This document shows, piece after piece, positions 15,031 through 23,235 of a stretch of 49,538 nucleotides of DNA. The notes below the pieces were generated by a model, which saw only the letters and a program-made list of their open reading frames with translations, did not search any database and was not told where the DNA came from. The stretch is taken from NCBI GenBank assembly GCA_900541015.1, contig UQIB01000020.1:1-49538 (forward strand), given 5' to 3'. Positions within the stretch are counted from its first letter, which is position 1. Every line of letters begins with the position of its first letter. Source of the stretch: an uncultured Collinsella sp. GTDB taxonomy: Bacteria > Actinomycetota > Coriobacteriia > Coriobacteriales > Coriobacteriaceae. A program made the translations under genes and the position numbers.

Positions 15031-15077
15031 AGTCTGGACTGTCATAAAGAGACTTGAACCGTGCGGAGCACAGCAGT

Positions 15078-15974
15078 CTAGATATGCTGACGAATCGCGT
15101 CGATATAGGCCCGACCGTAGCGCGTAAGCGTCGTGTTCTTGCGCGTGATGATGCCAATCTCCATGTACTCGTCCACGTCGAGCGGAATCGAGATAATGCC
15201 GGGGCCGTTGAGCTCGTGGCTGATCACGCCCGAGCATACCGTGTAGCCGTTGAGGCCCATGGCCAAATTGAACAACGTCGCACGGTCGCGCACGCGGATA
15301 TTTTTGCGACGCTCGAACGTCGAGGTCAGCTCCTCGGAATAGTAAAACGAGTTGTAGCTGCCCTGCTCGTAGGACAGGAACGGGTAGTCTTCCAGATCCT
15401 CGAGCGTCACGCTGGAGCGGTCCGCCAGCGGATGGTCGGCGCACACGAAGACATGCGGCGTGGCGCAGAAGAGCCCTTCGAACACGAGCTCGTTGGCCGC
15501 CAACATGCGCTCGATGACCTCACGATTGTGCTCCGACAGATACAGGATGCCGAGCTCGCTTTTCATGTGCGCGACGTCCTCGATAATCTCGTGAGTCTGC
15601 TCCTCGCGCAGGGTAAAGTCGTAGCGCGCGGCATCGAATTCACGGATCACATCGACAAACGCATTAACGGCAAAGGAATAATGCTGGCAGCTCACACTAA
15701 AGTGCGGCACCTGCTCGAACGCGCCCTTGTACTTGCCCTCGAGCAGATCGGCCTGGTCGAGCACCTGTCGCGCGTAGCCCAAGAAGGTCTCGCCCTCCTC
15801 GGACACAATGACGCCCTTGTTGGTGCGCTCAAAGATGTGCACACCCATCTCGTTTTCGAGATCGCGGATCGACGCGGTAATCGAAGGCTGCGACACAAAG
15901 AGCCGGCGCGAGGCCTCGGTGATGCTGCCGCATTCGGCAACCTTAACAACATACCTGAGCTGCTGGAGCTTCAT
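15078..15974 (-). CDS. LysR-family regulator, probably of the MetE-like gene
   Basis: 298 residues from an ATG with GGGAGG before it. The HTH is GSITEASRRLFVSQPSITASIRDLE and the effector domain follows; AFEQVPHFSVSCQHYSFAVNAF is typical of this group. It is separated by 10 bases from the HAD gene and probably shares its transcript. Being upstream of the MetE-like gene on the same strand, with a dyad in the gap, it probably controls that gene as MetR does in enterics (analogy only). Effector unknown. Confidence 0.9.
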   Translation of the reverse strand: MKLQQLRYVVKVAECGSITEASRRLFVSQPSITASIRDLENEMGVHIFERTNKGVIVSEEGETFLGYARQVLDQADLLEGKYKGAFEQVPHFSVSCQHYSFAVNAFVDVIREFDAARYDFTLREEQTHEIIEDVAHMKSELGILYLSEHNREVIERMLAANELVFEGLFCATPHVFVCADHPLADRSSVTLEDLEDYPFLSYEQGSYNSFYYSEELTSTFERRKNIRVRDRATLFNLAMGLNGYTVCSGVISHELNGPGIISIPLDVDEYMEIGIITRKNTTLTRYGRAYIDAIRQHI

Positions 15975-15984
15975 AGCGTCCTCC

Positions 15985-16893
15985 CTAGACGTTCGTGACG
16001 TCGAAATCCGCTGCATCTGTCTGACGCATAAACGGCGGCATCTCCCCCGTCGCGGCGCAGGCGGCAATCTGATGCAGAGCCCCGGCGACCGCATCATCTG
16101 CCGCAGCGCCAATATGCCAGCGCGCGGCAGCCGTGACGGCCTCGTTGGCATTGGCGACTGCCACAGAGTTGGGAACGGCACCGATCATGGGCAGGTCGTT
16201 ATCGGAATCACCGAACACGGCCACCTCGTCGGGCGCCAGGCCCAAAGCGCGCGCCAGCTCCAGGGCGGCGCAGCCCTTGTCCCAACCGGCCGGGAGAATA
16301 TCGAATAGGCGCACACGATTGTTGGGGAACACGAGCGAGAGCTCCGGTACCTCAGCGGCAACGCGCTCGCGCAGCTCGGCGAGCTCCTCGCGCGAACGAG
16401 CACTCCAAATATTCGCTTTAAACACCGGCGCGTCATCGACGGCGGGACGGCACGGGGCCTCTTCGCCCTTGAGCCACGCATTGCCGCCCGACTCCATAGC
16501 ACGACGCACGCGCTCGGGACTGCTCGTCACGCAATAGGCATCGTTGCCCCAAAAGTCATCGCCCAGGCTGTAGACTTTTAGAAATGTATCGTCGGTCTCT
16601 TGCTCCAGATAGTCGGCCAAACGCATCAGAGCATCGCTGTCGATTGCGCGCGAGGCGACTACTTCGCCGTCGACAAACATCACCTGGCCGTTACAGAACG
16701 CACCGGTCGAAAAACACTCGGAACGGCTTTTGAACATCCAGCCCATCGCGGACGGCTGGCGGCCCGAAACCGGGCCAAAGTGCAGGCCCGCCGCCTGCAT
16801 GGCATGAATGCCCTCGATGGCGTAGTCGCTGGCGCCGTCATGCCCGGCTGGAATCAGCGTATCGTCCATATCGGTCAGCACAAGTTTGATCAT
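15985..16893 (-). CDS. Cof-type HAD-IIB phosphatase
   Basis: 302 residues. Motif I is LTDMDDTLIP (nucleophile Asp), motif II is in GPVSGRQPS, motif III the Lys in AGWDKGCAAL and motif IV GDSDNDLPMI. These match the Cof/YbiV hydrolases that dephosphorylate sugar phosphates, nucleotides or cofactor phosphates. The substrate is not predictable. GAGGGGACC precedes the ATG. It is the first gene of a likely two-gene unit with the LysR gene 10 bases downstream. Confidence 0.88.
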   Translation of the reverse strand: MIKLVLTDMDDTLIPAGHDGASDYAIEGIHAMQAAGLHFGPVSGRQPSAMGWMFKSRSECFSTGAFCNGQVMFVDGEVVASRAIDSDALMRLADYLEQETDDTFLKVYSLGDDFWGNDAYCVTSSPERVRRAMESGGNAWLKGEEAPCRPAVDDAPVFKANIWSARSREELAELRERVAAEVPELSLVFPNNRVRLFDILPAGWDKGCAALELARALGLAPDEVAVFGDSDNDLPMIGAVPNSVAVANANEAVTAAARWHIGAAADDAVAGALHQIAACAATGEMPPFMRQTDAADFDVTNV

Positions 16894-16933
16894 AAGGTCC
16901 CCTCGGTCATTCTTAATCCCGTCTATTGTACCG

Positions 16934-17035
16934 ACCTGCCAAAAAGGGACAGGTTTATTTTGGCAGGTTTTATCTGGGAAAACGCAAAGCCCCAGTTGTT
17001 ACCTACCAAAATAAACCTGTCCCTTTTTGGCAGGT
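16934..17035. repeat. Long inverted repeat, CTGCCAAAAAGGGACAG family
   Basis: Near-identical arms beginning ACCTGCCAAAAAGGGACAGG and ending in the reverse complement, around a centre containing TTTATCTGGGAAAACG and AAGCCCCAG. A single-arm copy, including that centre, is at 43153-43204, so it is dispersed. It lies just upstream of the TPP riboswitch promoter region. Confidence 0.85.
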
Positions 17036-17064
17036 GCGCTAGTATAGGGAACAACAGATTCGAT

Positions 17065-17155
17065 GCGGGAGTGCCGGCGGTGCAAACCACAAGGCTGAGA
17101 GGGCATGGGGCCCAATCCTTTGAACCTGTCAGTTAATGCTGGCGTAGGGAGCATG
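17065..17155 (+). ncRNA. TPP riboswitch (thi box)
   Basis: GCGGGAGTGCC opens helix P1; ACAAGGCTGAGAGGGC is the classic CTGAGA core; CCTTTGAACCTGTCAGTTAATGCTGGCGTAGGGA contains the conserved GAACCTG and GCGTAGGGA blocks. It precedes thiM and binds thiamine pyrophosphate to switch the operon off. Confidence 0.95.
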
Positions 17156-17166
17156 CCGCCTTTACA

Positions 17167-17196
17167 GGGGCGCTGTCTATGCACAGCGCCCCTTTT
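17167..17196 (+). terminator. Riboswitch-controlled terminator of the thi operon
   Basis: 10-bp stem GGGGCGCTGT / ACAGCGCCCC with a 6-nt loop followed by TTTT, 12 nt after the TPP aptamer. It ends transcription when TPP is bound (expected mechanism). Confidence 0.85.
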
Positions 17197-17218
17197 CTAT
17201 GCCAAGGAGGCATGTGCA

Positions 17219-18058
17219 GTGATTGATTCGGAACAGCTTAAGCAAAATGTGGTCAAGGCCGTAGAGGAGATTCGAGCCACCAATCCGATGGCGGGCTCCA
17301 TCACCAACACGGTGACGATTGACTTTGTCGCCAACGCACAGCTCGCCGTGGGTGGTTCGGCCGCCATGGTCTATCTGCCCGACGAGGGCGAGGCACTCGT
17401 TGCCGGCGGCGGCGCCATCTATCTCAACATGGGCACGCTCTTCCCCATCTACGAGCAGACGATTCCCCGCGCGGCCAAGGCGGCACACGACGCCGGCAAG
17501 CCCTGGGTGCTCGATCCGGTGGGCTTGGGCATCGGCAGCCTGCGCACCCAGCTGGTAAACGAGCTCAAGCAGTACAAGCCCGCCATCGTGCGCGGCAACG
17601 CCTCCGAGATTATCGCGCTCGCCGGCCTGTGGGGTCTTGAGGGTGAGGCCGCCGACCTGAGCCGTGTGCGCGGCGTCGACACCACCGATACGGTTGACGC
17701 CGCCCGCGATGCCGCCGTGGCGCTCGCCCGCTACACCGGCGGCGCCGTGGTCGTCTCGGGTGAGGTCGACTTAATCACCGACGGCACGACCGTTGCCAAA
17801 TCCCACGGCGGCAGCCCGCTCATGTCCAAAATCACCGGCTGCGGTTGCTCGCAGGGCGGCGTGCTGGCCGTGTACGCCTGCGCCGCCGATCCGTTTACGG
17901 CAGCCGTCTGCGGTACCGCCGTCTACAACGTCGCCGGCACGCGTGCTGCCGCCGTCGCCGATGCCCCGGCGAGCTTTAAGGTCGCCTTTATCGACGAGCT
18001 CTACCGCGCGAGCGCCCGGGACATCGCCAACAACCAGCTCGAGCTCGAGGAGGCGTAA
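17219..18058 (+). CDS. thiM: Hydroxyethylthiazole kinase ThiM
   Basis: 279 residues from GTG 17219, placed 8 bases after AAGGAGG; the frame opens earlier, inside the riboswitch, but that cannot be coding. Motifs: ITNTVTIDFVANAQLAVGGSAAMVY near the N-terminus, WVLDPVGLG and KITGCGCSQGG in the ATP/Mg site (ThiM usually reads TGTGC; here TGCGC). It phosphorylates 5-(2-hydroxyethyl)-4-methylthiazole in thiamine salvage. Ends 3 bases before the next gene. Confidence 0.95.
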   Translation: MIDSEQLKQNVVKAVEEIRATNPMAGSITNTVTIDFVANAQLAVGGSAAMVYLPDEGEALVAGGGAIYLNMGTLFPIYEQTIPRAAKAAHDAGKPWVLDPVGLGIGSLRTQLVNELKQYKPAIVRGNASEIIALAGLWGLEGEAADLSRVRGVDTTDTVDAARDAAVALARYTGGAVVVSGEVDLITDGTTVAKSHGGSPLMSKITGCGCSQGGVLAVYACAADPFTAAVCGTAVYNVAGTRAAAVADAPASFKVAFIDELYRASARDIANNQLELEEA

Positions 18059-18061
18059 GCC

Positions 18062-18403
18062 ATGTCCGAGCCCGTAGCCAATACCGACATGAACACGCTG
18101 GTCGCCGTGGCCATCGCCCCGTGCGGTACGGGCGACGAGTTGTCCGCCGAGGTCGCCGAGGTCGTGCGCGTCATTCGCGAGAGCGGCCTTCCCAACCGCA
18201 CCACCTCGATGTTCACCGAAATCGAGGGCGACTGGGACGAGGTCATGCAGGTCGTGCGCGACGCGACCTTTGTGTTGGCGAGCAAGGGCATCCGCACCGA
18301 AGTCGTGCTCAAAGCCGATATTCGACCCGGATTTACCGACACCATGGCCGGCAAACTCGAGCGCATGGAAGCACAGATTAGGAAACAGGAGGAAGCACGA
18401 TGA
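18062..18403 (+). CDS. Thiamine-binding protein (MTH1187/UPF0045 family)
   Basis: 113 residues. The ferredoxin-like MTH1187 family binds thiamine-related ligands. Seen here: VAIAPCGTGDELSAEVAEVV, LPNRTTSMFTEIEGDWDEVM and DIRPGFTDTMAGKL, all characteristic. It overlaps thiE by four bases (ATGA), so the two are translationally coupled. With no ThiC or ThiD in view, the operon looks like salvage rather than full synthesis. Probably a ligand-binding or chaperone subunit. Confidence 0.85.
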   Translation: MSEPVANTDMNTLVAVAIAPCGTGDELSAEVAEVVRVIRESGLPNRTTSMFTEIEGDWDEVMQVVRDATFVLASKGIRTEVVLKADIRPGFTDTMAGKLERMEAQIRKQEEAR

Positions 18404-19095
18404 GCATCCGCGACAACCTTGATATCTCGGCCTATCTGGTACTCGGCCCCGAAAACACGCTCGGGCGCCCCGTGGGCGATGTGGTGGCCCAGGCGCTCGA
18501 CGCAGGCTTTACCTGCATCCAGGTGCGCTCCAAGGTGGCAAGTGCCCGCGAGATCATCGCGCTGACCGGCGACGCCGCGCAGGCAATCGCACAGGCCGGC
18601 AAGACCGGTCAGGTCGCCCTGCTGATCGACGACCGCCTGGACTGCGTACTCGCCGCGCGCGAGCAGGGCATCGCCGTCGACGGCGTGCACGTTGGCCAGA
18701 GCGATATTCCCGTCGAGGTCTGCCGCAAACTTTTGGGCCCCGACGCCATCGTGGGCCTTTCGGCCCGTTGCGAGGAGATGCTCGAGTACGTCAAAACCGC
18801 CGACATGAGCCTAGTCGACTACCTGGGCATCGGCCCGCTTCACGAGACCGAGACCAAGCGCGACTGCGGACGCGCGGCCGACGGCTCTATCATCACCAAG
18901 AGCTTTGAGGACCTGGCCGCACTCCACGCGGCAAGCCCCGTGCCCATCGTGGTGGGCGGCGGCGTTAAGACGGCCGACTTGCCGCAGCTCAAGGCCACCG
19001 GCGTCGACGGCTTCTTTGTGGTAAGCGCCGTCTGCAGCGCCGATGATCCCTACGCCGCGGCCAAGGAGCTTGTCGGCACCTGGCAGCAGGCATAG
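18400..19095 (+). CDS. thiE: Thiamine phosphate synthase ThiE
   Basis: 231 residues. TIM-barrel protein joining HMP-PP with thiazole phosphate. Motifs: TCIQVRSK, LLIDDRLDCVLA, DGVHVGQSDIPVEVCRKLLG, IVGLSAR, YLGIGPLHETETK and VVGGGVKTAD, all standard for ThiE. Last gene of the TPP-riboswitch operon. Start overlaps the previous stop by 4 bases. A perfect 18-bp hairpin ends the operon at 19138-19187. Confidence 0.95.
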   Translation: MSIRDNLDISAYLVLGPENTLGRPVGDVVAQALDAGFTCIQVRSKVASAREIIALTGDAAQAIAQAGKTGQVALLIDDRLDCVLAAREQGIAVDGVHVGQSDIPVEVCRKLLGPDAIVGLSARCEEMLEYVKTADMSLVDYLGIGPLHETETKRDCGRAADGSIITKSFEDLAALHAASPVPIVVGGGVKTADLPQLKATGVDGFFVVSAVCSADDPYAAAKELVGTWQQA

Positions 19096-19137
19096 GCATA
19101 GGCCGAGCAGCTGATTCGCAATCTCATATCTTCAATA

Positions 19138-19187
19138 GCGGAAAGCGCATCCCGGTTCGAACGTCCATTCCGGGATGCGCTTTCCGC
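19138..19187. terminator. Terminator between thiE and the patatin gene
   Basis: 18-bp perfect stem, GCGGAAAGCGCATCCCGG and its complement, with a 14-nt loop, between two convergent genes. It has no strong T tract. Confidence 0.75.
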
Positions 19188-19196
19188 ATGCGACCC

Positions 19197-20066
19197 TTAC
19201 CCCGCCAGATACGCTTCCAGCGCGGGCAAGGTCGCCTCCGCATCGTGGCGGCCGACCTGGTAGATGCGCTCGAGCTCGTCCGGTTCGCGGCACAGCGACG
19301 GCACCTTCACCGATTCGCTCGGCCGCACCACAAAGACCTCGCCGGCAGCCTCGCGACGTGCCAGTTCATCGAGCGTGGCATTGTAGACCTCATGCCGATG
19401 CTCAAGCGCCGCGACAAACTCCGGGTAGTGACGGAACACGCGCCGCAGCATGGGCATCACGCTGTTGGGCTTCTTCACAAAGCCCGCCGGCTGCGTGAGT
19501 ACCACGATATTGCGGTCATGTCCCTGCGCAAACAACCATGCGCTGGGAATGGAATCAGCCACGCCGCCATCCAGATACTTATGCCCTTCAATAGCAACGG
19601 GACGCGTCGCCACGGGAATCGCCGACGACGCCCGGATCCACTCGATATCCCTCTCGTCGCCATAGGGCAGGTCGTGGTAGACGGCCTTGCCCGTCTCGAT
19701 ATCAGTACACACGCACGTAAACCGCATGGGGCAGGCGCGATATGTCTCCAGGTCGATGGGATCGCGCTCGATAGGCACCTCGTGATAAGCAAAGTCGGCA
19801 TTGTACATATCGCCGGTTCGCAGCCAGCTGGTCACGCTCGCATAGCGCTTGTCGGCGCAATAGGCCTTGTTATAGCGAATGGCGCGGCCGATCTGGCGCG
19901 ATTTAAAGTTGTAGCCAAATGCCGCGCCCGCCGAGACGCCCACCATATGGTCGCAGGTCAAACCGTGCTCCATCCATACATCGAGCACGCCCGCTGTATA
20001 CATACCGCGGTAGCCGCCTCCCTCGAGCGCCAGCCCCACCGTGCGCGTCGTATTTGACTGTGCCAT
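19197..20066 (-). CDS. Patatin-like phospholipase
   Basis: 289 residues starting MAQSNTTRTVGLALEGGGYRG, with GGAACGGAG before it. Active-site Ser is in GVSAG and the Asp in DGGVAD, giving the patatin Ser-Asp dyad; EGGGYRGMYTAGVLDV is the oxyanion-hole stretch. Expected activity is lipid acyl hydrolysis. There is no signal peptide, so it is cytoplasmic or membrane-peripheral. The bacterial group resembles YjjU/RssA-type proteins. TATACT, a good -10 on the minus strand, lies in the leader at about 20105. Confidence 0.88.
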   Translation of the reverse strand: MAQSNTTRTVGLALEGGGYRGMYTAGVLDVWMEHGLTCDHMVGVSAGAAFGYNFKSRQIGRAIRYNKAYCADKRYASVTSWLRTGDMYNADFAYHEVPIERDPIDLETYRACPMRFTCVCTDIETGKAVYHDLPYGDERDIEWIRASSAIPVATRPVAIEGHKYLDGGVADSIPSAWLFAQGHDRNIVVLTQPAGFVKKPNSVMPMLRRVFRHYPEFVAALEHRHEVYNATLDELARREAAGEVFVVRPSESVKVPSLCREPDELERIYQVGRHDAEATLPALEAYLAG

Positions 20067-20390
20067 GCGACCATCTCCGTTCCTGCGTTTTAAAACGGGA
20101 CAAGTATACCCGTCAACATATACCGCCCCAGTCGCATTTTTATCGAACATCGCATCGTCGCGCTGCCGCTTGTCGAATAATAGCCGCCCACAGCATGTGC
20201 ACCCATATATAATTGTGCACTGTTGTTTACACTACTCAGCTGTTATCAACAGCGAACATTAGCCGGCAAATTAACTCAACAACGCGGCAAGGCGGGGGCC
20301 TGGATACACGCAAAACGCCGAGCAACGTCGCGTGTACACAACGAGCTCGCCCGACGCAATCCGCCCCGACCTCAGAAAGCCGCTTAGAAC
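20067..20390. other. 324-bp divergent intergenic region
   Basis: Contains the leader of the patatin gene (with TATACT, minus strand) and that of the GGDEF-EAL gene. It has AT-rich ATATATAATTG and GTTGTTTACAC stretches and a TACACGC...GCGTGTA inverted repeat at about 20303-20336. I looked for a c-di-GMP riboswitch (GEMM) and did not find its consensus. No gene is seen. Confidence 0.5.
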
Positions 20391-23108
20391 ATGGATACTG
20401 TCAGCAATTACACCGAAACGCTCGAAAAGACCGTCCGTGACCTTCTCGAGCGTCAGGAGGATCTGATCAGGACTGCCTTTACCGACCAGCTTACTGGGCT
20501 TGGCAACCGTGGTGGCTTTGCCCGTTCCCTCGAGGAGCTCTGGGAGCAGGACGCCCCCGTTACCATGGCGTTCATCGATATCGACAATCTCAAGCACTGC
20601 AACGACGTCTTTGGGCATGACGAGGGCAACCGCTATATCTTGCAGGTAAGTCTCTATCTTAAGCTGTATATGAAGGTGGGCGAAGCGGCGTTTCGCATAG
20701 GCGGCGACGAGTTTGCCATCCTATCTACGATTGCAACCGAGGACGACCTCGCCGAACGTCTGAAACACTGCCGAACGGTTCTGCTCAAAAACAACGATTC
20801 CGAGATGCCCCGCTCGTTTAGCTACGGAGTGTCACATGCCGACCCCGCCTTGGGCGAAGCTTCCAATCGCATGACGCTCGATGCCGACCATCGCATGTAC
20901 GACTACAAGCTACGTCATGCCATGCACCTCGATCGACGCAATATCACGCAAGTTCACGCCGACGACTTCGAAATAAGCGATCGCATTTTTGACGCCTTTT
21001 CGATGCTCAACGAGGGCCGTTATTTCTTTATCGAGAACTTGGACAAACATCGCACCCTTTGGTCACAAGGTGCCTTGCGCGATCTTGGCCTTCCCTCGGA
21101 GCACATAGACAACTGTCGCGATTACTGGAAAACGCGCGTCCATCCCGACGACCTTGAGGCCTGCATCAACGACATCGACCAAGTCTACAACGGCACCAAG
21201 CACCGTCGCGTCATGCAGTATCGTGTGCGCAACGCCGTCGGCGACTACGTTCTTTGCCGTGCTCGCGGGTTTCGTATCGACGGCGACGGAAATGTCCCCT
21301 CGCTCTATGTCGGCGAGCTCGTCAACCACTCTCTTGCCGAAACCGTCGACGCCGCCACAGGCCTCGGAACGCAGCGCATGCTGGTCAACGCCATCGACGC
21401 CTGCCGCCGCGATCGTTGCGAGACAGGGCTTATAGCGGTGCGCGTTCGTGGCACGACAAAGCTCAACGAGCTCTACGGGGCCGAGGCTGTCGACAACATG
21501 CTTGCCGAATACGCAGGCCGCATGCTGTCGATCACCCGCGGCAGGAGCAGGGTCTACCGTTCACGAAGCGTCCAGTTTGTCGTGCTCAGCAACGACCTAG
21601 ACCACGAGGCATTCGAGCAACTGACCCGCCACCTTAAAGAGGCCGTTTTCGCCCCTGTTCGAATCGCAGGCGACACCATTACTCCCGTCTGTCTTGTCGT
21701 CCCGGCATTTTACGAGCACTTAACCCATCAGGCGACCGCCGTTTTAGGCGAACTCGACCGTCGCCTTCGCACGGCCGGCGGGCTTGTTCCCAACGACGGC
21801 CTCCCCATACCCGAGGCTGAGCGCAAAAGCGCCATCGCCGAACGTATCGACTCGCTCACGGGCCTCTATCGACCCAGCGAGTTTATGCGGCGCGCCAACG
21901 CTTTTCTCGAGGCAAGGCGCGACGGCGCCTGGTGCATCGCCACGGTCGACATGGGCCACATGCGCCTGTTTAATGAATGGCACGGCCAGGCCGAGGGCGA
22001 CCGCGTACTCGCCGATGTGGGCACGGTCCTCAAGGACATCGAGAATGCCGGCATGGGCGTCGCAGGGTACTGGGGCCAAGATGACTTTTGCGTACTCATC
22101 CCCTTTAAGCACATCACCGTCCATCAAATCTACAACCGCGTTCGCGAGGCAGTAGCCAGGCATGATGGCGGCGTAGGTTTTTGGCCGTCCATGGGCGTTT
22201 ACCCCATCGATTCCAATGAGGAGATCACCATCGATGCACAGGCAAAGGCCATGTTTACCAATCGGCGCGCCAAAAACGACTTTAAGGAGCGCATTGCCAT
22301 TTTTTGCCCCGAGGAGTACAAGCGCGAAATCGTGTTCAACCGCACGCTGACCGAATTCCAGTACGCGCTGTCAAATGGTCGCATCACGTACTATCTTCAG
22401 CCCCAGGTCGATATGGAAACCGGCGAGATTATTGGCGCCGAAGCACTCACCCTCTGGATTGACAAGGACGGCTCTCTCATTTCGCCCGCAACGTTTATCC
22501 CCGCACTCGAGGAAAGCGGCTTTGTAGTGACGCTCGACAAATATGTTTGGCAGGGCGTCGCCATGTGGCTCCGCGAGCGCCTCAATCGAGGACTTCGCGT
22601 GGTTCCGATTTCCCTCAATGTGTCGCGCGTAGACATTCTTGCCTGCGATGTCGCCGAGCATATGGGGTCGCTCGCCGCCCAGTACAACCTGCCGCCCGAA
22701 CTCATGCACATCGAGATCACCGAGACCGCCTATACCGGAGAGTCCGAGGCCGTGGATAAGCTGACCGCGGGTCTGCACACCCGTGGCTTCTCGACCTACA
22801 TGGACGATTTTGGCACCGGCCAGTCCACGCTCGCGATGCTCAAGAACGTCAACGTCGACGTCATCAAGCTCGACCGCACCTTTGTGCCCACCGACCGCGA
22901 TCAAGGCCGCAGCACGCAAATCATTTCATCGATGCTCGAAATGGCGCAGTCGCTCCATCTGCCCGTCGTGGTCGAAGGCGTCGAGACAAATGAGCAGGCG
23001 AACATGCTACGACAAATGGGCGCCCGCTACGCTCAGGGCTTCCTCTACTACCGCCCCATGCCGGCGAAGGATTTTGAGGCATTGCTCGATGGTGGCAATA
23101 ACAACTGA
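20391..23108 (+). CDS. GGDEF-PAS-GGDEF-like-GGDEF-like-EAL cyclic-di-GMP protein
   Basis: 905 residues, no signal peptide or membrane helix. Residues 1-30 are helical. A canonical GGDEF domain follows (RIGGDEF, 102-108), then a PAS-like domain (about 195-310), a degenerate GGDEF-like domain (about 318-460, no GGDEF), another degenerate copy (about 485-630, GYWGQDDF at 559-566) and an intact EAL domain (about 655-900). EAL catalytic residues are all present: GAEALTLW, SLNVS, EITET, DDFGTG, KLDRTF, VEGVET. It can therefore plausibly both make and degrade c-di-GMP, with EAL activity well supported. The first part is closely related to the protein encoded just downstream at 23236. The start ATG has only a weak ribosome site. 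Confidence 0.9.
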   Translation: MDTVSNYTETLEKTVRDLLERQEDLIRTAFTDQLTGLGNRGGFARSLEELWEQDAPVTMAFIDIDNLKHCNDVFGHDEGNRYILQVSLYLKLYMKVGEAAFRIGGDEFAILSTIATEDDLAERLKHCRTVLLKNNDSEMPRSFSYGVSHADPALGEASNRMTLDADHRMYDYKLRHAMHLDRRNITQVHADDFEISDRIFDAFSMLNEGRYFFIENLDKHRTLWSQGALRDLGLPSEHIDNCRDYWKTRVHPDDLEACINDIDQVYNGTKHRRVMQYRVRNAVGDYVLCRARGFRIDGDGNVPSLYVGELVNHSLAETVDAATGLGTQRMLVNAIDACRRDRCETGLIAVRVRGTTKLNELYGAEAVDNMLAEYAGRMLSITRGRSRVYRSRSVQFVVLSNDLDHEAFEQLTRHLKEAVFAPVRIAGDTITPVCLVVPAFYEHLTHQATAVLGELDRRLRTAGGLVPNDGLPIPEAERKSAIAERIDSLTGLYRPSEFMRRANAFLEARRDGAWCIATVDMGHMRLFNEWHGQAEGDRVLADVGTVLKDIENAGMGVAGYWGQDDFCVLIPFKHITVHQIYNRVREAVARHDGGVGFWPSMGVYPIDSNEEITIDAQAKAMFTNRRAKNDFKERIAIFCPEEYKREIVFNRTLTEFQYALSNGRITYYLQPQVDMETGEIIGAEALTLWIDKDGSLISPATFIPALEESGFVVTLDKYVWQGVAMWLRERLNRGLRVVPISLNVSRVDILACDVAEHMGSLAAQYNLPPELMHIEITETAYTGESEAVDKLTAGLHTRGFSTYMDDFGTGQSTLAMLKNVNVDVIKLDRTFVPTDRDQGRSTQIISSMLEMAQSLHLPVVVEGVETNEQANMLRQMGARYAQGFLYYRPMPAKDFEALLDGGNNN

Positions 23109-23166
23109 CACGCTCGCGCGCAAAACGCCACCGCCGAAGGGGGAATTTGCCTCCATTAGCTAACTT

Positions 23167-23197
23167 ATATCCCCAATTCAAACCGAATTGGGGATAT
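23167..23197. promoter_or_regulatory. 13-bp perfect hairpin between the two c-di-GMP genes
   Basis: ATATCCCCAATTC / GAATTGGGGATAT with a 5-nt loop, 38 bases before the next start. Without a T tract it may be an operator, RNA processing site or weak terminator. Confidence 0.5.
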
Positions 23198-23235
23198 GAT
23201 ACAAACCATTGTTCCGCCCAAGGAGGTTATCTGTC

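Noticed and set aside
20263..20390. A c-di-GMP (GEMM) riboswitch before the GGDEF-EAL gene
   Set aside because: The region has inverted repeats, but not the GEMM consensus blocks in the right order.
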